From: Psilocybe azurescens
Taxonomy: Eukaryota > Basidiomycota > Agaricomycetes > Agaricales > Agrocybaceae
Direction of reading: 5' to 3'
NCBI GenBank assembly: GCA_023853785.1
Contig: JAJIRX010000569.1
Coordinates: 124,001-188,000, forward strand
Length of the DNA stretch: 64,000 nt
The position numbers and the translations under genes are program-made. Each line of letters starts with the position of its first letter. Position 1 is the first letter of the stretch. A model generated the notes under the pieces. The model saw only the letters and a program-made list of their open reading frames with translations, made no database searches and had not been told where the DNA came from. This document shows, one piece after another, positions 50,521-64,000 of this stretch.

Positions 50521-51805
50521 ATGCCCAGGGAAACAGGACGTTCCTCTAGATCTCTCTCTCGATCTTCTAGGAGACGAGGGGAAGTCAATACTGACACTCG
50601 AAAATCTGCCGCGACAACATCGGAAACCAGAAAGCCTTCACTTCGTTCGCGTTCGCGTTCTAGGTCCCGACAACCAAGAGACGCGAGAAGTAGAAGTCCT
50701 GTACGGACAAAGCAACGCCATCGCTCATGCTCACGCTCCTACTCAGAGACCAGGTCAGGGTCGAGGTCGAGGTCGGGGGAACGACGACGGAAACGCTCGT
50801 CTAGATCACGGTCCCATTCAAGAGACAGGAAAGAGAGCAGACGTACATCTAGGCCACGCTCTCGCTCGAGAGACAGGAAAGATAAGCGGCGGACATCTGG
50901 ATCGCGGTCTCATTCAAGAGACAGGAAGCAGAAAAGACGGAGGAATAGATCCATTTCAAGTTCATCAGACTCCGAGGAAGATTCCTCTCGAAAGAAAGAA
51001 AGGCGGAAAGGAAAGAGACGGAAAGCGTTTGAAAAGTAAGGAGCGTAGGAAAGACAAGAAGCGTGAAAAGAAGGAACGCAAAGATAAGGTATGTATTTTG
51101 CTACCTCCGAATTATGGTACGCAGTTGACCGCATCTTAATATTTAGAAGAAGAAAGATAAAGATACAGGAAACGTGCCGCATTGGGGGAAGTATGGGATA
51201 ATAAGTGATCTCGAGTGAGTGCCCTGTTTTTCTGTCTGGTCGTATCTCATCGTGTATGTCTGTGTAGTATATTTACCAAGAATCAGGAATTTCACACCTG
51301 GCTAGTGGAAGAACGAAAAACCAATCCCGAAACAGTATCAAAAGAGCAACAGAAGAAAGAGTTCTTGCGGTTTGTTGAGGATTACAATACAGGTAGCTAT
51401 ACTCATAGTAACTCATCATACATCCATTCTTATATCTGCTGCAGCTACTTTGCCCCACGAAAAATACTACAATATGGAAGCCTACGAAAGGCGGATGTCA
51501 GCCTTAAGGCAGGGAGAATATCTACCACCGGTCAATGATTCTTATGATTTCAATGCCGATATGAAAGCTGTTAGCAGTTCGCACAAAAAGAAGTTAACGG
51601 AACAAGACACGTACATGAGCAAAGAACAGCTGCAAGAGTTGCGGAGAGTCCAACAGGAAAGGAGTGAGGTACCACGTTATATTCCTATATTCCATATATA
51701 TAGTACTCACTTCTCATAATTTAGGTCGGCAGGATGAAGCTTCTAGGCATGGATGTCAAACAAAACTTTGGAGTTCGTATGGACGGTACTATGTTCGACG
51801 GTTAA
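50521..51805 (+). CDS. RS-rich nuclear protein with SCI1-like C-terminal domain
   Basis: The N-terminal half (from M at 50521) is dominated by Arg/Ser dipeptides and short charged repeats (SRDRKESRRTS, SRDRKDKRRTS, SRDRKQKRRR), like splicing-linked SR proteins. After a Lys/Glu/Arg tract (KKREKKERKDK) the C-terminal half has HWGKYGIISDLD, FHTWLVEERKTNPETV, KKEFLRFVEDYNTATLPHEK and YYNMEAYERRM, as in plant style cell-cycle inhibitor 1 and its relatives of unknown function. It ends GRMKLLGMDVKQNFGVRMDG, with the stop at 51805. The Arg/Ser part and the Lys part lie in different frames, so a one-base break lies between about 50990 and 51035. Nuclear localisation is likely from composition. The match to the plant family is from the FVEDYNTATLPHxKYY motif. 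Confidence 0.72.
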
Positions 51806-52289
51806 ACGCCTCCAAATACTGGTTGCTGAAGATGCTGGTCAGTATATTTATATGAACTTCCTGCAAATTGCTCGACGTTTATATTTTTCATTGTTTCTAT
51901 TTAGCCATTCATCGAGCCGCCACGCTTGATGCAACATAAACACAACTCATACTAAGTGACCTACCAAACATAAAGGGATTGGGGTCAATCTAAAGTGTTG
52001 TACTATGTAATGCTTATCCGTTCAAATGAAATTTTGTTTAGTAGGAATATAATGGCACTATCATCCAGCCTTGCGAAGTCTATCTGCTGATTGCTTAACG
52101 ACGTCGTCGTCACGTGCTTTTGTTGATTTGCACACTTCTTTTGTAGACTGTCTATTACCTTCTTGAGCTTGCCATTTGCTTGAAGGCAGACAATGAAGGT
52201 TTCCTTGAAGACATAACAGCCCATAGCCATTCTTCGCCGTCGAATTACCTCAGGACTTCCGTTCGCAAACAACAATATACCAGGCATCT
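51806..52289. other. Intergenic stretch, no gene seen
   Basis: About 484 bp between the SCI1-like stop and the DAD1 start. No reading frame on either strand is supported as an exon. The part just upstream of 52290 should hold the DAD1 promoter. Confidence 0.4.
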
Positions 52290-52618
52290 ATGTCTCAACA
52301 CGATGAAGAACCGAGTTACTTTGAAAGGGAGCGCGATAGGCTATCGAGAGAGATCACAAATGTAAGAATCTTCTGCACATCCCTTCAATAATGAAATCCT
52401 AACCTTCTTGTCAGGGCTTTGAGGAACTACTCTCTTCAACAAATGTATTGAATCGCAAGCTTGAGGAGGTTCTGGGAATGACCAAAGAATACGATACAAT
52501 CGCCGCACTCTGGCATAGTTTTTATCAACTCATGCGTAATTCCGGACAAGAGGTCGAGATCGAGGAGGAACTGCTTGGGTTGCCTGGCACAGGAAGCCAC
52601 GTCGTATCAGTAAAATAG
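52290..52618 (+). CDS. DAD1: DASH/Dam1 complex subunit Dad1
   Basis: A small kinetochore protein of the DASH ring that couples microtubules to chromosomes. Two exons: 52290-52361 and 52415-52618, joined across a 53 nt intron (GTAAGAATC to TTGTCAG) that interrupts ITN|GF. The protein reads MSQHDEEPSYFERERDRLSR, then NGFEELLSSTNVLNRKLEEV and LGMTKEYDTIAALWHSFYQL. The FERERDRL and NVLNRKLEE strings are the Dad1 signature, and the size (about 91 residues) is usual. The stop is TAG at 52616-52618. There is no frame break. It is convergent with PKC1, about 130 bp from its stop. Confidence 0.93.
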
Positions 52619-52749
52619 AGCGCCAACAAAAATGATTAAGTCATTGCAAGCATGTTTGATCGATTTAAGGCACGAGACAAATATTCAAATGTACATGAAC
52701 TGGAACAACAAGTGAACTACTACAGCAGCAAGAATCTATGTCGGCGGGT

Positions 52750-56777
<4,028 letters not shown>

Positions 56778-57017
56778 GGTGAATGTAGATCTGCGGGGAG
56801 ACCGCTAGAGTTAGAGGTCGATGATGAGGGGCAAGAGATAAAGGTGAATCCTGACTGTGGCTGAGCTGGTTTGACCCAAAGGGGCTGTGATTACTGTGAT
56901 CGAAACAATGTTATTATTATTTTCATGGGACCATGCTAAGTCCCCATTCGGTCTTTGCGGCCACTCGTTTCCTTGCAACTTGTCCGAGTTCACCACAGAC
57001 AGACGTTACCCACTCAT

Positions 57018-59256
57018 GCCCACCATCGCGTTCAAGTCAAAGGTCCGGACAGTGTACGAGCACTGTACCCTTATATTGAGCATCCGACATCGCTTTGTAG
57101 TTGGACAACCTTCAGAAATCGTGCATCTCATGAAACTGTCACTTCCGGATGCCGTCGACATCCTTTTGGCCTCGCAACTGCTGATCACTATCTCTGGAAT
57201 GTTGAACGGCGCCAGAATTTCTCCTGCTCTACTTGTGGATTCTTGCATAGCCCATCATCTTTCGGAATACCTACGCTTGGTATTTTTGTCTCTGGTTACA
57301 TAACTCCTCTCAATGGTTTCTAATGTGTGAGAGCTCCTCACACAGAATGCACATGAACTCGGAATAAATGCTGTGTCCAACACTTATATCTCCGGAGACA
57401 CAGGCCTGCTAACCTGTATTACTTGTATATGTCGGTCAAGTTGACGACGCTGAATAATCTATTTCTTCGGTAGTTTCCTGTACAGGTGCTCGTCCATTCC
57501 CAACGACCAGTGACGCCCTGCGTACCACGTTGGTCGGTTTCGACCTCGATTACATCTGGCAAACGGAAACAGGTCCATCCGCAACCGAAGAAAATGTGCC
57601 CGCAAATGACTGCAAAATTGAACCCTTTCTCTGGCGGGGTACTCTCTCTGCCTTATCTGACTGCGGTAAATAACGTCGTCGAGAGATTTGTGATCTTTCA
57701 GCTCGTAAAGTATATTGGCCAGTTCTCTATCCCTATTTTATGCTGACAATCAGATAGGCGTTATCCGTTTATTTTTGGACCTTGGTGTCAGGTAAATTGG
57801 ACAACGTACAGTGTTATAAGACATCTGATATCTCCAGCAACTTGACGTCGAAACTCGTTTTTTCACCTCGATATCTTGCTCAATTGCCCGTATTATGGCT
57901 CGGTCTCCGAATCAGGAGTTTCAGCGCATGTGCAAAAAAACTACTCAAGGTATTATCTCATTCTTTCTGTGCGCAGGAGGTATCTATTAATACATTATAA
58001 CAGCTATGTAGACAACTATCGAGATCTTCTTCGTCGCTTGCGGATGCTACATTATCCGATTACATAGGAGACATAGGAGAGACAAGCGCCCACAGAAGTT
58101 TTTTCTCAGGTGATCAGACAGACAGCATTGTCGCCTCTATGGAAAGGTTCTACCGGTTTGGTTTAAGACGACCTCTATTCAAGGTTTCAAGTTATCTTGA
58201 ACGATATGTGGAATGGGACTAATTTTCGAATATCAGGGCCTGTCTTCTTTCTGCGTACCAGAAGACAAGGATGCTGTACTACTTAACGAATCGCCTGAAA
58301 TATGCTGCGATAATGAATTCGGGGTCGTTTCCGGTGCAGGATCGTATCAGGCGTCTCAATCATGCCCTGAAGCCTACCGCTCAGATTTTGAAAATGAAGA
58401 AATAGCTTCCTATCCAGATTTGATTGATTCCCTGGACCAGTGTTTTGAATCCGAATATACTTGGCCTTACTTGGATTCTGGTCTGGCGACGTTCCTTTCA
58501 TCTTCGCCGGAGAAACGTCCGCCTATAGATAAATTTGACGATTTTAGTCATCTCGATGTTTCTGAGGAAGAAGACGCGGACGACATTTTGGAGTTCCGTG
58601 ATCGACTTAGTTCAGAAAGCCCTGATAGCTGGTATGAGTATGACGATACATCGGCGGAACTTAACCTTCGAAACGCGAGCACCTGTTGTGACTGGTCAGG
58701 CGATGACGATAATGACTCTCAGGAGAAGCTTAATCTCTTGTCCATGGGAATGGCACTCGCACCAAATGTCGAAAGTTTGAAGCCGCATAAATTTCCTGGC
58801 TCAAGATTGGCTAGAATCAACGAGTTCGGCCTCGACTCGATTTGTCTTGAGCTTAGTAGCCACCACGGATTCCGCGCTTCGCCGTCAAATCACTCAGATG
58901 ATATGAGCGACACCGACGGTAAATGCTTGATTTCCGACGAGGATATGAATATATCTGCTGCTGGGATAGACTGTGACGCGAAAGAAATCTGGATTAATAT
59001 TGACGCGCCAACGACTGCCCTGCAATTCGACTACGATTCTGGTCCAGACTCCATCAGCCTCGATCACGGTAGTACAGAACTTGAGAATCCTCCTAACGCG
59101 GCTGCATTATCTCTGGGAAACGGCATTACCGTAACAGTGGAGCGTGTGTCCACTATTATCCCACCAGACGATGACCCCTCTTTTGGCACCCAGCGACGAC
59201 CGTTGGCAACTGGTTGTACTAATGAACAAGAAGAGTTAGCCCAAAGTTCCGGATGA
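57018..59256 (+). CDS. Unknown multi-exon protein with acidic, aspartate-rich C-terminus
   Basis: I do not recognise this protein. It can be followed through introns in a consistent frame: GIPTLGIFVSGYITPLN, then NAHELGINAVSNTYISGD, then ARPFPTTSDALRTTLVGFDL and DYIWQTETGPSATEEN, then GVIRLFLDLGVR, PVLWLGLRIRSFSACAKKLL, and a last part of 347 codons (58213-59256) without introns. That last part is very acidic (SEEEDADDILEFRD, CCDWSGDDDNDSQEKL) and ends ATGCTNEQEELAQSSG. The pieces VGFDLDYIWQTETG and GVIRLFLDLGVR look like folded segments. The rest may be disordered. The ATG at 57018 is in a different frame from the next block, so the 5' end is uncertain or contains an indel; a further intron or indel lies near 58210. 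It is divergent from PKC1 with about 240 bp between. Confidence 0.55.
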
Positions 59257-59613
59257 CTGTGGATTCCTCGCCATTGATTTTGATTAGTTCCACGTCCATA
59301 GTCTGAACAATACATACATGCGTTGCGCTCGAGCCCGGATCTAGGGCTAAACTGGTAAATAAATAAAAGGAAAGCCGAGCGAGGAAAATCGGGATTTAAA
59401 ACGGCATGCACGGCTGCTTAGTGAATCACATTAACTCCTGTTGCGGAGTCACTGCGGGGAACCAAAGTTGTCGTAGCTAATTGGCGTGCAGTATTTGTGT
59501 GTAGGTCATCCTTGTTAACCATCATCAGTAGCATCGTCCCAAGGATTGCCCTCTAACTTCAGCATTCTGCTGTCCCCCTTCGTTTACCACCCTTGTTTCT
59601 ACCATCGATCAAC
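59257..59613. promoter_or_regulatory. Upstream region of the endosulfine gene
   Basis: About 357 bp with no reading frame of note, between two plus-strand genes. It is pyrimidine-rich just before the IGO1 start (59565-59610), as in many basidiomycete promoters. Confidence 0.4.
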
Positions 59614-60262
59614 ATGCATCCTTTCCAGCGCAATAAAGTCGACATCAGCGTAAGTCTCTGCTTCTGTGATGATGATAGCGATGGTCAAAGAAACAATATG
59701 TTGACACTTTACCTGGGATACAGAGCTTGAACCCTCAGGAGCAGCAGCTATTTGCAAAATATGGCAAACTGCCCACTCACAAGAGCGTTCTTATGAAGAT
59801 GCAGAAGGTATGTAATTCCCATTTTCGCCCTAAATATCTATCTGACCTGTCTATATCTCACTAGGATCGCAAGTACTTTGACTCTGGAGACTACGCTCTT
59901 TCAAAGGCTGGAGTCGCTCCTCAAAACACTGTTGGCACGGCGATCCCCAATCCCGAGAAGTGGGTTTTGTTTCTTTCGTTTCAGGCGTATTCCTCATTTA
60001 GTTTCTTATAATAGCATCCCCCATGCTTCGACTCCGGGAAATGGGCACAACAATGGTGCTCATCCCATCTCTATTTCGCCCACGAATTCTACCAGCCCGG
60101 TCAACAAGGAAAGTGGGCTTGCAAACGACGAGAACACCAATGTTCCTCAGGATGAACAAACAGCTACTGAACCTGCAGAGGCCAACACAGGAGTCTACGA
60201 CCGTCGACGGGGAGACCACCACATCCGAAATTGTGGTCGAAGAGATCAAGACAGCTGTGTAA
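59614..60262 (+). CDS. IGO1: Endosulfine/ARPP-19 family protein (Igo1-like)
   Basis: A PP2A inhibitor phosphorylated by Greatwall/Rim15, linking nutrient state to mitosis and quiescence. The start ATG at 59614 gives MHPFQRNKVDIS. An intron (GTAAGTCTC) leads to SLNPQEQQLFAKYGKLP and VLMKMQK, a second intron to DRKYFDSGDYALSKAG, whose FDSGDY hexapeptide is the phosphorylated and inhibitory motif (Ser in the middle), then VGTAIPNPEK and NIPHASTPGNGHNNG. The end, ESTTVDGETTTSEIVVEEIK and TAV, is in a different frame from the preceding SPTNSTSPVNKESG block, so a one-base break lies near 60170-60200. Stop TAA at 60260-60262. The family identity rests on FDSGDY and the preceding helix; the C-terminal tail is variable. 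Confidence 0.9.
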
Positions 60263-60765
60263 CTTATGACGCGCAGAACATATTTTCAATATGCACACAA
60301 TTCCGGTGGGGCTGTCTATTTCGTGTCCCGCAGAATCTCCAGAGCTACGGATGAGCAGTCCTGCCTCTGCACCGGGAAATTAGAAAATGCTATTTCCATT
60401 ACGCATACTCCAATGACTGCACCCACCCACACGTATCTACTATACTTCTCCGACATCTTTTGGAATATTGCGTTGTATTATTACCGATATTGTCCCTTTA
60501 GGCTTGCAGCTCCTTAGTATGTACGTCCGTCAATTCGATGTAGGTTATTTAGTGAAATAAGCATTACATTACGAACGAGGCTCTAAGTTCATAATGATTG
60601 AATTTCACCTGAAACCGAATGCCCCTTGCCCAGAAAAGGGACTGGGTCACGTGTTGACCTGTGATCTTTACGAGTCGCGTCGCGTGAAAGACTTTCAAAA
60701 GTCACACTTCGCGGTCATCTCTGAAAGCCTGGTAGAGAAATATCAGCCGAATTCTACTACACATC
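60263..60765. other. Intergenic stretch, no gene seen
   Basis: About 500 bp between IGO1 and POL12. Open frames here are short and unlike known proteins. It should hold the IGO1 3' end and the POL12 promoter. Confidence 0.4.
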
Positions 60766-63087
60766 ATGGACTCTACCTTAGGCGAAGAGCTGGAACGCGT
60801 CTTCAGGGACAATGGACACATAATCGACGAGAAATTGATTCCCGAATGTGAGTTTTTACACTTCGTAGCTGTGTTACCTATTTGACGCGAAAATCCTAGG
60901 TGTTTCAATATGTAAAATGTATGTGATAAGTCCAGAAGACTTTCGCTTCAAAGTAGAGGCAATGAACTATAAGCCCTCAACGACACGGTCGGAAATCTCG
61001 CCCATCACAATGGAAACCTTGAGCGGTGTGAAATCCCAAATCCAGCAAAGCCTTGCCAAAGAGAACGCAAAAAGAACACAGAGCGCGTCTCGGGGACTCA
61101 ATACAGCACACGTCGACCGAAACAAGTTCATATCGCAGATGGGCCGGGGTTCAGCAATAAAGCTGCTGTGCAGCCTCTCGCAGTGAAGCAGGAACGATCC
61201 GAGATGGAAAATAGTTGGACACCACGGAGCAATATCGTGCAGACTTCTAATGTTAGCTTTGTGGGCCCTCCAACAGATGCAGAGGCGCGAAGGAAGCGTG
61301 CATGTGAGTTGCGCCATGTTATTGGGTACTTCTCTTGAATTTACTTATCACTTACAGACCGATACATGTTTGAGAAGATATCGGAAAGAAGTGAATGTAA
61401 ATTTTCATTCTCCCTGTGCACTTAAAGCCAGCTGTTGATTCTCACTAGCTCTTGACCAACTCATTGATGATTTTGCGGATCTCATTCGAGCGCACTATAA
61501 CATTTCTGAATTTGGAGATCCCTCGTCAACAACGGATGTGAGTGGAACATCTTGGTCTTCATTCATCTGGTTCTGAACTTTTGTCAGGGAGAAGTTACCA
61601 TTGTAGGACGCATAACGCACGACGCTGAGGCTGGGTCTATATCAAAGCTGGTTGAAGGCGCAATCACCATTGAATCTTCGCGAATGCTTTCCTCAGGTGC
61701 CCGTGTGCTTCTCTCGTTAGACCCTTCGATTAGGATAAGAGGTGCTGTGAGAGGTGTAGGAGGGTTTGGACTATATCCAGGAGCAATTGTTGCACTGAAA
61801 GGAAAGAACGGAGGAGGAAGATACTTCCTAGCGACAGAAGTCCTTGGTGTGCGTGAAATTTTATTCTGGATTCCACCCTTCTTCTGAAATTGGCAGTAGA
61901 TTCCGCCTCTCAAACCATCGCCTGCAGCACAACGCTTGATCAATCATAAGACCGATCCCTCGACATCTCAGAGTCCTATTTTCATGATGGTTGCGTGTGG
62001 TCCATTTACAACGGACTCTGATATAGGATATAAACCATGGCGCGCTCTTCTCCACCAAATTAAAGCACAAAAACCAGATGTGCTCTTGCTGGTATGCTTC
62101 CTATCATTTAAATAACAGCTCGTCTCTTCAATTTCGCAACGCAGATTGGTCCATTCGTTGATGCAGCTCATCCTAAGATCAAAGCAGGAGAATTGGAAGT
62201 TTCCCCGACAAATCTGTTCCGTGCTCATTTTGTAGACCCTCTACAGGCATTTCCTAGTGGCTTCCCCCGGAAGCATTGTTCTTTACTGCCCTCCGTACGG
62301 GATTTGACCAGCACACACGTGGCGTTCCCTCAACCAGAGCTTGACGAGGACGTCTTCAATTTCAACTCCGTGAGTCTTTCGACACATCCTCAGATAATCA
62401 TAGCACTCATTCCATTTTTTCCATTTTTTCATAGCGCATTCATCTCTTACCCAACCCTGCTCGGTTCACTATCAATGACGTTTCGTTTGCGGCCACGAGT
62501 GTCGATACATTATTTCACCTTCGGAAAGAGGAGTACTTCAAACGAGGAGTGGAAGTCGAGCCCCTTCCCACGGAGTCTTACGATTTACCTAACGATGCAA
62601 TGGCCAACCTTTGTCGGCACCTGCTTCTGCAAAGAAGGTATGTTTTTCTCTCTACATGGCACCGTTGCACCGTTCATGTACTCATTCGGAAACTCCAGTT
62701 TCTACCCCATCTTCCCTCCACCGCCAGACCTCTCATCTGAAGTCAATCTGGATATGAGCCATTTCGACGACGCGCGAATGGTGGATGAAGGCGACCTGGA
62801 CTACGCGCCTGATGTACTGATTCTCCCCAGTCGGCTGAAGCAATTCTCAAAAGTATGTGCTCCGTGTGCTTTTTTCTGGGAGTCACAAATCTTATCAGTT
62901 CCAGGTCATTCATTCTACGAGTACACTGAACCCGTCGTTCCTTAGCAAAGGAACGTACGGGACAATTTCTCTGGGGCCACGGTCTGCTGGCACACCGCTG
63001 GAGCGGTTGAAGGTAGAGGTCGCAAGATTAGAAGTTCCGACACCAGCAAGTACAAGTACAAGTACGGCCACGACGCCAGCAGTATAG
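60766..63087 (+). CDS. POL12: DNA polymerase alpha-primase subunit B (Pol12)
   Basis: The regulatory B subunit of DNA polymerase alpha-primase, which starts replication. The start ATG at 60766 gives MDSTLGEELERVFRDNGH, then VEAMNYKPSTTRSEISPI and TPRSNIVQTSNVSFVGPP. The conserved OB-fold and phosphoesterase-like core follows: EVTIVGRITHDAEAGSISK, ESSRMLSSGARVLLSLD, MVACGPFTTDSDIGYKPW, PDVLLLIGPFVDAAHPKIK, LLPNPARFTINDVSFAATSVDT, and DLDYAPDVLILPSRLKQFSK. It ends ASTSTSTATTPAV, from a short TACAAG repeat, with stop at 63087. The frame break at the G4 run 61146-61149 (one more G gives GRGFSNKAAVQPLAVKQE) is the only clear one. At least six introns. Convergent with the CobW gene, about 70 bp away. 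Confidence 0.92.
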
Positions 63088-63158
63088 TATCATGTATCCT
63101 TGACCATCCATTGTATATTTGTTATAGTCCGATTTTTATTTATCAGGCATTTGTCCCG

Positions 63159-64000
63159 TTATCCTGCAAGTACATGCTCCAAACTCTTCCTTACAGAATC
63201 ATCTAAACCTTTGCCTATGAGAACAATCTTGCCTGTATCGGGAACGCCCATACTATCCGTAGCTGGAAGCTCCGAAATTTCATACATGCTCCGCACGCCC
63301 TGGAGAACATGATGCACACCCCTTTCCGAGGTGAATGCGCCTTTGCAACGCAATATTTTGAGGTCGGATGAGGCGCCTTCAATTTTATTTTCCCACAGAG
63401 CTATACGAATCCATACGTCAAGTTTTTCAAGCTGTGAGTTATTCAGGATACCGCATGTCACTTGGAGGCTGGAGATGCCTCTGAGCTCGTAATGATTCGG
63501 CGGTAGGTCATGAGAGTGATCGCAGTCTTCTGAGTGAACGTGGGAGTCTTCTTCAGCGACTTCAGGAGGTGGTAGCCTGAAAGCTGAGATGCCGATGATG
63601 TGCTTCAAGTCGATTTCGCCTTTCACGGTTTTGTATATTGGGGCGGCCGGGTTGATCTGCTTTATCGTCTTTTCTATTTCGGTGAGCAGTGTTGGGTCCA
63701 CAAGGTCTGATTTATTGAGCAGTATGACGTCTGAACCAGCGATTTGCCTGTGGGCGAATTAAGTCCTTTACTATGCATGGACTTGCATGTTGATACACAC
63801 GTACCGTACGCTCTCGCCAATATTCAGATCATCTGTGGCATGATCTTCTTCCATTTGCTATAGTGATTTTACATTAGCATGACCAGGGATTTTCCAAATT
63901 TGAGGCCGACCTTTAGTCCAAAAACCGCGTCGACTACACAGACAACGCCATCCAGGACGATATCTGCGAGGCCATTGGCATACTCTTCGTTAAGCCAGAA
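63159..64000 (-). CDS. CobW/ZNG1-type metallochaperone GTPase, 3' part (cut by window end)
   Basis: A COG0523 GTPase; the eukaryotic ZNG1 branch delivers zinc to methionine aminopeptidase. Only the end of the GTPase and the C-terminal domain are in the window. Visible are NEEYANGLADIVLDGVVCVV with DAVFGLK (beta strand with Asp), an exon MEEDHATDDLNIGES, then QIAGSDVILLNKSDLVDPTL, which holds the NKxD base-specificity motif. Then comes a CobW C-terminal domain with PIYKTVKGEIDLKHIIG, a His-rich acidic loop (DSHVHSEDCDHSHD), HYELRGISSLQ, LRCKGAFTSERGVHHVLQGV and SMYEISELPA. The stop is at 63159. The Walker A motif and the zinc-binding CxCC lie beyond the right edge. Confidence 0.87.

Overview
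The window looks like nuclear DNA of a basidiomycete fungus, most likely a mushroom-forming Agaricomycete. Almost every gene is cut by many short (about 45-90 nt) GT...AG introns. The gene set includes a fungal phytochrome hybrid kinase, the DASH subunit Dad1, a fungal-type Pkc1 (HR1-C2-C1-C1-kinase), SH3-bearing Cdc25-type RasGEFs and a UreG with a histidine-rich N-terminus. Genes lie on both strands, often in divergent or convergent pairs with 60-350 bp between them. There are no operons. I see no rRNA, tRNA, CRISPR array or intact transposon.

Layout: 1-1.78 kb has no recognisable gene. 1.79-2.79 kb (-) is the 5' part of a cytochrome P450 whose catalytic C-terminal half is absent. 2.86-4.51 kb (+) is a METTL25/RRNAD1-like methyltransferase. 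4.5-11.2 kb is a gene-poor stretch with only unassigned fragments. 11.2-13.5 kb holds USB1 (-) and ureG (+). 13.8-16.2 kb (-) is a protein kinase with degenerate catalytic motifs. 16.8-18.2 kb (+) is IWR1. 18.4-20.3 kb (-) is a membrane-anchored histidine acid phosphatase. 20.7-23.0 kb (-) is a BOR1-type borate transporter. 23.7-25.1 kb (+) is an ABHD12-like hydrolase. 25.3-31.4 kb (+) is a phytochrome. 31.9-33.7 kb (-) is a GT61-like glycosyltransferase. 33.8-36.7 kb (-) is CWF19. 36.8-40.6 kb (+) is EFL1/RIA1. 40.8-45.3 and 45.9-50.2 kb (both -) are tandem paralogous CDC25-type RasGEFs. 50.5-51.8 kb (+) is an RS-rich SCI1-like protein. 52.3-52.6 kb (+) is DAD1. 52.8-56.8 kb (-) is PKC1. 57.0-59.3 kb (+) is an unknown acidic protein. 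59.6-60.3 kb (+) is an endosulfine (IGO1). 60.8-63.1 kb (+) is POL12. 63.2 kb to the right edge (-) is a CobW/ZNG1-type metallochaperone GTPase, cut by the window end.

Most genes are housekeeping: RNA processing (USB1, CWF19, EFL1, IWR1), replication and mitosis (POL12, DAD1) and signalling (phytochrome, RasGEFs, PKC1, IGO1). The most pervasive feature is that at least eleven otherwise well-conserved genes carry single-base frame breaks, mostly at short homopolymers. This points to unpolished consensus sequence more than to mass pseudogenisation, and it affects every gene model here. The points most likely to be biologically interesting are the truncated P450 with a microsatellite-encoded leucine anchor, the kinase with HQD/NFR in place of HRD/DFG, the tandem RasGEF pair in which one copy lacks a WW domain, the UreG likely to carry its own nickel store, and the unidentified 57-59 kb protein. 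I did not find a convincing new multi-gene system.
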